A stretch of DNA of 64,000 bases, from positions 1 to 64,000 of the forward strand of contig NZ_AUJX01000011.1 of the NCBI RefSeq assembly GCF_000424445.1, written 5' to 3'. The position numbers were made by a program, and so were the translations under genes. Below the pieces are notes generated by a model that made no database searches, was not told the origin of the DNA, and saw only the letters and a list, made by a program, of their open reading frames with translations. Origin of the DNA: Oribacterium sp. NK2B42. GTDB taxonomy: Bacteria > Bacillota > Clostridia > Lachnospirales > Lachnospiraceae. Below, piece by piece: positions 59,158-64,000 of this stretch; position 1 is the stretch's first letter, and each line of letters opens with the position of its first letter.

Positions 59158-60144
59158 CTATTTTTCTTTCAAAGAATATGTTCTTTCACTAATTATGTAT
59201 CTTGGTCTTGCTTTTATCTCAATATATGATTTACCTACATATTCTCCAATAATGCCGAGAGCCAGCATATTTGCTCCGCCAAAGAAGCAGATGAGACATA
59301 TCATACTAGCCCAGCCGGCTACAGTACTGCCATTGACGAATCCAATAACCGCCCAGATAATTCCTATTAAAGACATGAACGTAACCAATGAACCAAAGCC
59401 TATTATAAGTCTGATGGGTTTTATGGAAAGGCTTGTTATCCCATCAAAGGCTAGTGCCAACATTTTGGACAACGGATAATGACTCTCTCCGGCCATTCTC
59501 TCATGCCTTTCATAGAAAACACTGGTGCTTGGAAATCCGACTAGCGGGATAAGTCCTCTGAGAAACAGATTTACCTCGTGGAAATTTGCAAACTCCTTCA
59601 GGACCTTTTTGGAAATAAGTCTGTAATCCGCATGATTATAAACAACTTCAACACCTCCGAATTTATCCAACACCTTGTAAAAACTTTCCGCTGTGAATCT
59701 TTTAAAGAACGTGTCCGTATCTCTCTTTGATCTGACACCATAAACTACCTCATATCCCTCTGCATATTTATCAACCATTTCATCCATAGCATTGATATCA
59801 TCTTGTCCATCGCAGTCTATGGAAATGGTTATGTCACAGTAATCCATGGACTCCATAAGCCCTGCCAGGACGGCATTTTGATGTCCTCTGTTGCGACTTT
59901 GGGAGATACCTATAAAGTGTTTATCTTCCTTTGCGTATTGCTTTATGAGATTCCAAGTATCATCTTTGGAACCATCGTTCACAAACATAATTCTGGACTC
60001 ATCGCTTATCTTCCCTAAAGCCACAAGACTATTAATCTTCTCCAGAAAAAGCTTTGAAGAAATCGGAAGAACCTGTTCCTCATTGTAGCATGGAATCACA
60101 ATATATAGTATTGGCTTAGTTCTATCATTTTTACAATCCATCAT
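59158..60144 (-). CDS. DPM1/GtrB-like polyprenyl-phosphate glycosyltransferase (GT2)
   Basis: 328 residues: IVIPCYNEEQVLPISSKLF, MFVNDGSKDDTWNLI, SRNRGHQNAVLAGL, ISIDCDGQDDINAMDEMVD and YGVRSKRDTDTFFKRF form the catalytic domain, followed by two C-terminal helices (LIIGFGSLVTFMSLIGIIWA; MICLICFFGGANMLALGIIG). Such enzymes load a sugar on polyprenyl phosphate for GT-C transferases, two of which may be its neighbours. Confidence 0.9.
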   Translation of the reverse strand: MMDCKNDRTKPILYIVIPCYNEEQVLPISSKLFLEKINSLVALGKISDESRIMFVNDGSKDDTWNLIKQYAKEDKHFIGISQSRNRGHQNAVLAGLMESMDYCDITISIDCDGQDDINAMDEMVDKYAEGYEVVYGVRSKRDTDTFFKRFTAESFYKVLDKFGGVEVVYNHADYRLISKKVLKEFANFHEVNLFLRGLIPLVGFPSTSVFYERHERMAGESHYPLSKMLALAFDGITSLSIKPIRLIIGFGSLVTFMSLIGIIWAVIGFVNGSTVAGWASMICLICFFGGANMLALGIIGEYVGKSYIEIKARPRYIISERTYSLKEK

Positions 60145-60153
60145 TTCTCTCCT

Positions 60154-61647
60154 TTAATTTGATAATCCACCATTTAATAAATAGTTTTTTTCAGTTGTTG
60201 CTACTGTTTCAATAACTTTTAGTCTATTTGATGTCAAGCCATACGCATATGCAAACTCAGCAAATCTTTGACCTGCATATGTACCATAAGGCCAATTTGA
60301 AGGACCATCAAATTCCGGAACAAAGACAGTTACTTCAGTACTATTGTTTCTATCAATTTCCTGTAACTGTTCTATGATATCATCACATATTTGATAGGCT
60401 GCTTCCGGTTCCAAATCCTGTCTGACCATAGACTCTTTATATGTCTTTCCAACAGTTTCGCAATTGAACAAAATTATGATAAGCGCTAAAAGATATAATG
60501 ATTTTAATGGCTTGTATTTCTTACTTATGACATATAAAGAAAAGATTTCGATGATCATCAACCAAAAGAAACCACCATATATTACATCAAATCTTTGTAT
60601 GTAATTTGGTTGTACTTTTGTGCAAAGCATTATCTCATACGTTATAATCAAAATTGCATTTAACGCTCCAAACGCAATAAAACCGGTCAACCGTTTTTCC
60701 CCATTTCGGAATAAAACGATCAAGCCAGATACCGCTATGATAACAAAACTAATAAAGCAAGCCTTGTTCACTGTTTTTACAAGTCCAAATAATAGTTTTG
60801 TCGTTTCAATCAGGCAATCCTGATAATTCCCAAAATCATAATTATAGTCGGCTCTTCCTCCTGTTGCCTCCATTACCTGCGAAACCGCCCATGCCGACAA
60901 AATGATCAATTTCCAATATCTTGATGCAAAAAATTCTTTCCAGGACTTACTCTTTGTTTTAATCACTTTTATTATTTCAAAAAGCAAGCTTGTGCCTACA
61001 TAAACAGCAAGGATTATTGAGGAAAAAAGGTTTGAAAACAAGCACAGATAAACTGCTACGATTTCAATATTGCTATACACTAATCCATGTTTAATACCAT
61101 TTTCTTCCGAATAAATCATATAGCAGACAATTCCACATGCTAAAAGGTTCGGTATAACATAATAAAAATAAGTACATGCATCAAGTGAATGTAACGCATA
61201 AATATTGGGTGAATCCGAAGAACTTCTAAAAACCCAAAAACCAGCCAGAATATAAAACGCCAAATATGCCAGAATCTCTTTTAACTGCATATTGTTGTGT
61301 TTCAATAGTTTACTTAATTGAAAAAGTAACAATAACTGAAAAAGCGAGACTGTGATAGCGTATGTAACTGTTAAACAATGAAAAATACCTGTGCTTTTAA
61401 AAAATGGATATATGCCATATGCGCAAATTCTTGTCACAAAAGGCATAAGTATTTCAGGCAACACTCTTGTCGGATTCCAGAGATGCACTATAGGGATGGC
61501 ATTTCTTGCCTCATAACTATATAGCCAATCATCAGTATCCGAGATTACAATCGGATGTACTGTAGAAAAAAAGGCAACAAAAAAAGCAAATGCTATTGCC
61601 CCAAATAGTAATATCCCCATGTTTTCTTTCATCCTCTGCTTTTCCAT
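60154..61647 (-). CDS. Polytopic membrane protein, GT-C-like (GtrII/DUF6056 type)
   Basis: 497 residues, 11-12 helices. The first loop has VISDTDDWLYSYEARNAIPI, a DD pair in the position of GT-C catalytic residues, followed by HLWNPTRVLPEIL. The C-terminal 80 residues are soluble (YQICDDIIEQLQEIDRNNST). I infer a GtrII-like transferase that uses the DPM1-like product; family membership is uncertain. Confidence 0.6.
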   Translation of the reverse strand: MEKQRMKENMGILLFGAIAFAFFVAFFSTVHPIVISDTDDWLYSYEARNAIPIVHLWNPTRVLPEILMPFVTRICAYGIYPFFKSTGIFHCLTVTYAITVSLFQLLLLFQLSKLLKHNNMQLKEILAYLAFYILAGFWVFRSSSDSPNIYALHSLDACTYFYYVIPNLLACGIVCYMIYSEENGIKHGLVYSNIEIVAVYLCLFSNLFSSIILAVYVGTSLLFEIIKVIKTKSKSWKEFFASRYWKLIILSAWAVSQVMEATGGRADYNYDFGNYQDCLIETTKLLFGLVKTVNKACFISFVIIAVSGLIVLFRNGEKRLTGFIAFGALNAILIITYEIMLCTKVQPNYIQRFDVIYGGFFWLMIIEIFSLYVISKKYKPLKSLYLLALIIILFNCETVGKTYKESMVRQDLEPEAAYQICDDIIEQLQEIDRNNSTEVTVFVPEFDGPSNWPYGTYAGQRFAEFAYAYGLTSNRLKVIETVATTEKNYLLNGGLSN

Positions 61648-61677
61648 TATTAATTCTCCTTTAATATAATCACTTAA

Positions 61678-63723
61678 CTAAATACTTGTATTATGTTTTT
61701 TAATCTTTTTAATGCCTAACTCAATTCCTATTTCTATTATCATAGAAATTAATAGTTGAATCGTTATACATATAACCATGCATACAAAATGATTAGTGTC
61801 AAAGTACTTTGACAACAATTTAAGTACCATTTGGTTCATAAGTGTATATACCACAAGGACAATACAAATCGTTTCTCCAACATTGCTTAATATAAGTTCT
61901 AATATAGCGATATGTTTTTCAATATGATCAGCCAGCATCATGATAATAACAATTGCTGCCATTGCACCAGTAAACACGTAACCATATGGTTCAAGATGTT
62001 TTGTCTCAACATTCAGCCCACCAATATAAATCACATATACCCATATAGGAGCTATTGCAAAATACAGAAAATTTTTATTTATAACTCGATCATACAGTAC
62101 ATTCTTCAGACTTTTACCAACTGCATAGTATAACAGACAATATAAAACCATGTCTGCATTAAACGGAATATAAAACTCTGTTATTTTGCTTAAGTATAAT
62201 CCACATATTGAGGTCAAAAGAATCACACTCATTTTTATGAATTCATTACTTATACAGAAATCTATTATAGTATAAAGAATTTTGACAGCAAATAATAATA
62301 AAAGAAAATCTACCGGCCATAACGGTATGTTTCTTAAAAAGACTATTTCTGCACTTGGATCGCACATAAATAAACCATTCCAAATATTTGAGATCATTTC
62401 TGAATCAAATATCTTATGATTTATTAATACGAAGCCTAGTACAAAAAACAAATATGGAACTAAATACTTTGTAACACCTTCTTTAATCCCGTAGATAAAT
62501 CCTTTGACTCCAGAACTCGCTATTCCCTCCACGAATAAGAGTGCTACAAAATCATATGAACAAATTATATTTCTTAATCCTTCATCTATTGCAAAGTACT
62601 TTATCATGATGCTTAACACAACTATGCCTTTAAAGACATCTGTAATCGTTGTATCACTATTGTCATCATTCCGATAAATCAACTGTTGCGATAAAATATC
62701 TCTGATTTTTATTTTTTTAATTCCAATTACTATCGCAGCTCCAAAAACAGCAAAAACTATTTCCATAATCATCCTGATATAGATTCTTGTATCACCTTCA
62801 AAAGGGGTTCTGTTAAGGATGGCATCATAATACCGGCCTAATGTTTCAAGAGAATATAGATGAAAACATAGAATAATCAATGAGTTCTGCCCTATCCAGT
62901 TTAGTAGCCTACCTTTATAATTCTTCGCTCCAAAATACAGAACTGTACTACCAGATAGTCCGACAATCAAAGATATAATAACATCTGCCATGCTGACGCC
63001 ACAAAAATCGGACCAACAATAATTATTTTTTATTCCTATCACCAATACTATAATTGCCAGAATACAATGTGGCCATTTTATCAGGCTCAGCAGTTCCTTC
63101 TTTTTGATTTCATATCCAATCCACAAGAAAAAAACTGCCATCATTCCTGACTGAATGCTGAATGGGACCTCAAAAAACCTTGATGAAATCATTCCTAATA
63201 TTGAAATTATGGCGCTTACCAAGCCCAATGCAAAATCATCTTCACAAATAAAATGTAGTATCAATTGGAATAATATAATCGAAAAGTACATTGCAGGCAG
63301 AAACCATATTGCTCCGATACGTGTATTTAACTCGATATTTGCGAAAGTGGTCTTTGCTCCAGACGCAAAAAAGCTTCTAATCAAATCTGTTTTAATTATG
63401 GAGGTTATTACAGCGATATCTTTCTCTGCGAATAAATAACTATTGATTATGTCAGTAATCATTATTGCCAAACAGGTATAAAAATATGGAACCATCAATT
63501 TTGAAAATCTTGCAGATAAAAACTCTGCCGTTAGCTCTTTCTTTTTACTCGTATACCCAGCAAGTAAAAAGAACATCACCAAATGGATTCCAAAGACAAA
63601 ACGAAAATTCCATCTGCCCTGAATCCATAGTCCGATATGTCCAATTATTACAAGTAGAATCGCTATTCCTTTAGCGTTATCTATCCACTCAATTCTTTGA
63701 CTTTTATTATTACTTTCATTCAT
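61678..63723 (-). CDS. Tandem acyltransferase (two Acyl_transf_3-like halves)
   Basis: 681 residues with about 20 helices. The first half is canonical: IEWIDNAKGIAILLVIIGHI with the His, GIHLVMFFLLAGYT and RFSKLMVPYFYTCL. The second half (from about 355) repeats the topology: DVFKGIVVLSIMIKYFAIDE, YDFVALLFVEGIASSGVKGF, EGVTKYLVPYLFFVLGFVLI, but the catalytic His is not at the expected place. So one half is likely active and the other degenerate. Usual family length is about 340. Confidence 0.75.
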   Translation of the reverse strand: MNESNNKSQRIEWIDNAKGIAILLVIIGHIGLWIQGRWNFRFVFGIHLVMFFLLAGYTSKKKELTAEFLSARFSKLMVPYFYTCLAIMITDIINSYLFAEKDIAVITSIIKTDLIRSFFASGAKTTFANIELNTRIGAIWFLPAMYFSIILFQLILHFICEDDFALGLVSAIISILGMISSRFFEVPFSIQSGMMAVFFLWIGYEIKKKELLSLIKWPHCILAIIVLVIGIKNNYCWSDFCGVSMADVIISLIVGLSGSTVLYFGAKNYKGRLLNWIGQNSLIILCFHLYSLETLGRYYDAILNRTPFEGDTRIYIRMIMEIVFAVFGAAIVIGIKKIKIRDILSQQLIYRNDDNSDTTITDVFKGIVVLSIMIKYFAIDEGLRNIICSYDFVALLFVEGIASSGVKGFIYGIKEGVTKYLVPYLFFVLGFVLINHKIFDSEMISNIWNGLFMCDPSAEIVFLRNIPLWPVDFLLLLFAVKILYTIIDFCISNEFIKMSVILLTSICGLYLSKITEFYIPFNADMVLYCLLYYAVGKSLKNVLYDRVINKNFLYFAIAPIWVYVIYIGGLNVETKHLEPYGYVFTGAMAAIVIIMMLADHIEKHIAILELILSNVGETICIVLVVYTLMNQMVLKLLSKYFDTNHFVCMVICITIQLLISMIIEIGIELGIKKIKKHNTSI

Positions 63724-63762
63724 ACTATGCCTAATCCCCTATATAAACTCATAAACCAAAGG

Positions 63763-63814
63763 ATTATAACACAAGAGCCGAGCTCTTACTACACTATCTT
63801 CGTAAAAGCCCGAC
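63763..63814 (-). promoter_or_regulatory. Hairpin plus TATAAT module before the double acyltransferase
   Basis: GTCGGGCTTTTACGA pairs imperfectly with TAGTAAGAGCTCGGC, then TCTTGTGTTATAATCC, with TATAAT at 63763-63768. It is the twin of the module before tagG. Confidence 0.55.
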
Positions 63815-63847
63815 CAACTATTGTAAGCTCTGTCCTGTTCAAAAATG

Positions 63848-64000
63848 TCACACAATTCCTTCAACGAGAATCCTGTCGCCTATTTTTACTTCATCCACAC
63901 CTGTTTTCTTGTCCTTGTTAAAGCAAAAACTCAACATATATCCCTTTGATAAGCCAAAATAATCCATATATCCCAGAACTTGCTTCTCACCATCCTCGTT
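63848..64000 (-). CDS. C-terminus of an AAA-ATPase-like / PD-(D/E)xK (PDDEXK_9) protein, cut by window end
   Basis: The last 50 residues read NEDGEKQVLGYMDYFGLSKG, SFCFNKDKKTGVDEVKIGDR and ILVEGIV. This resembles the end of the AAA-ATPase_like plus PDDEXK_9 proteins frequent in Bacteroidetes and Lachnospiraceae, where the QxLGYMDYFGLxxGYML stretch closes the nuclease domain. The rest lies beyond the window. It ends 125 bases before the acyltransferase start, in the same direction. Confidence 0.55.
   Translation of the reverse strand, partial: NEDGEKQVLGYMDYFGLSKGYMLSFCFNKDKKTGVDEVKIGDRILVEGIV

Overview
The window looks like a chromosomal segment of a low-GC, Gram-positive, anaerobic gut or rumen clostridium, most likely a Lachnospiraceae member near Butyrivibrio, Pseudobutyrivibrio or Roseburia. 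This rests on the proteins themselves: DUF1972 glycosyltransferases, a NusG paralogue of LoaP type, IS1634-like transposases, and group II introns whose maturase resembles Lachnospiraceae copies. There are no rRNA, tRNA or ribosomal genes to fix the genus, so the assignment is an inference. Almost every gene is on the minus strand.

Bases 1-29,350 form a mobile and defence island. From left to right they hold a group II intron 5' fragment; a two-gene ABC-ATPase plus TOPRIM-like module behind a consensus promoter; a HigBA-type toxin-antitoxin pair with its own operator; and three generations of IS1634-like elements (4,462-6,571; 7,811-8,562; 9,862-12,171) with nested end fragments. Next come a four-gene Qat defence operon (qatA-qatB-qatC-qatD) followed by a zincin-like gene, an Mrr-like endonuclease, the comM-dprA pair with a shortened DprA, a REP-associated tyrosine transposase, a RelE-type toxin-antitoxin pair, an acyltransferase, an internally deleted group II intron and an IS4-type element. 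Several mobile-element borders lie at copies of one short motif, GGYACCAATGT.

Bases 29,376-43,562 are a surface-polysaccharide locus. It opens (in minus-strand order) with DUF1972 glycosyltransferases, acyltransferase, capsular glycosyltransferase, pyruvyl transferase, an Fe-S protein, a Wzy-like polymerase and a Wzx flippase. It ends with a LicD / TagD-oxidoreductase fusion / aminotransferase / DUF2284 / LicC-like nucleotidyltransferase block that probably makes and attaches a nucleotide-activated phospho-substituent. A small chimeric ORF between the two parts is the scar of a second, deleted copy of that block.

Bases 43,563-47,042 are a decaying patch: three genes, one split by an in-frame amber codon and one by a frameshift, are each followed by a copy of a conserved module of about 100 bp. 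Bases 47,088-64,000 are a second exopolysaccharide cluster: a LoaP-like antiterminator, an initiating undecaprenyl-phosphate sugar transferase, a 1,389-residue polymerase-like membrane protein with a twelve-fold 32-residue repeat tail, a GlfT2-like galactofuranosyltransferase, a TagGH-type ABC exporter, GT-C and DPM1-like glycosyltransferases, and a double acyltransferase. Hairpin plus -10 modules recur in its intergenic gaps. The strongest candidates for something undescribed are the polymerase-repeat fusion, the LicD/TagD-oxidoreductase block with its chimeric scar, and the three-copy 3'-flank module.
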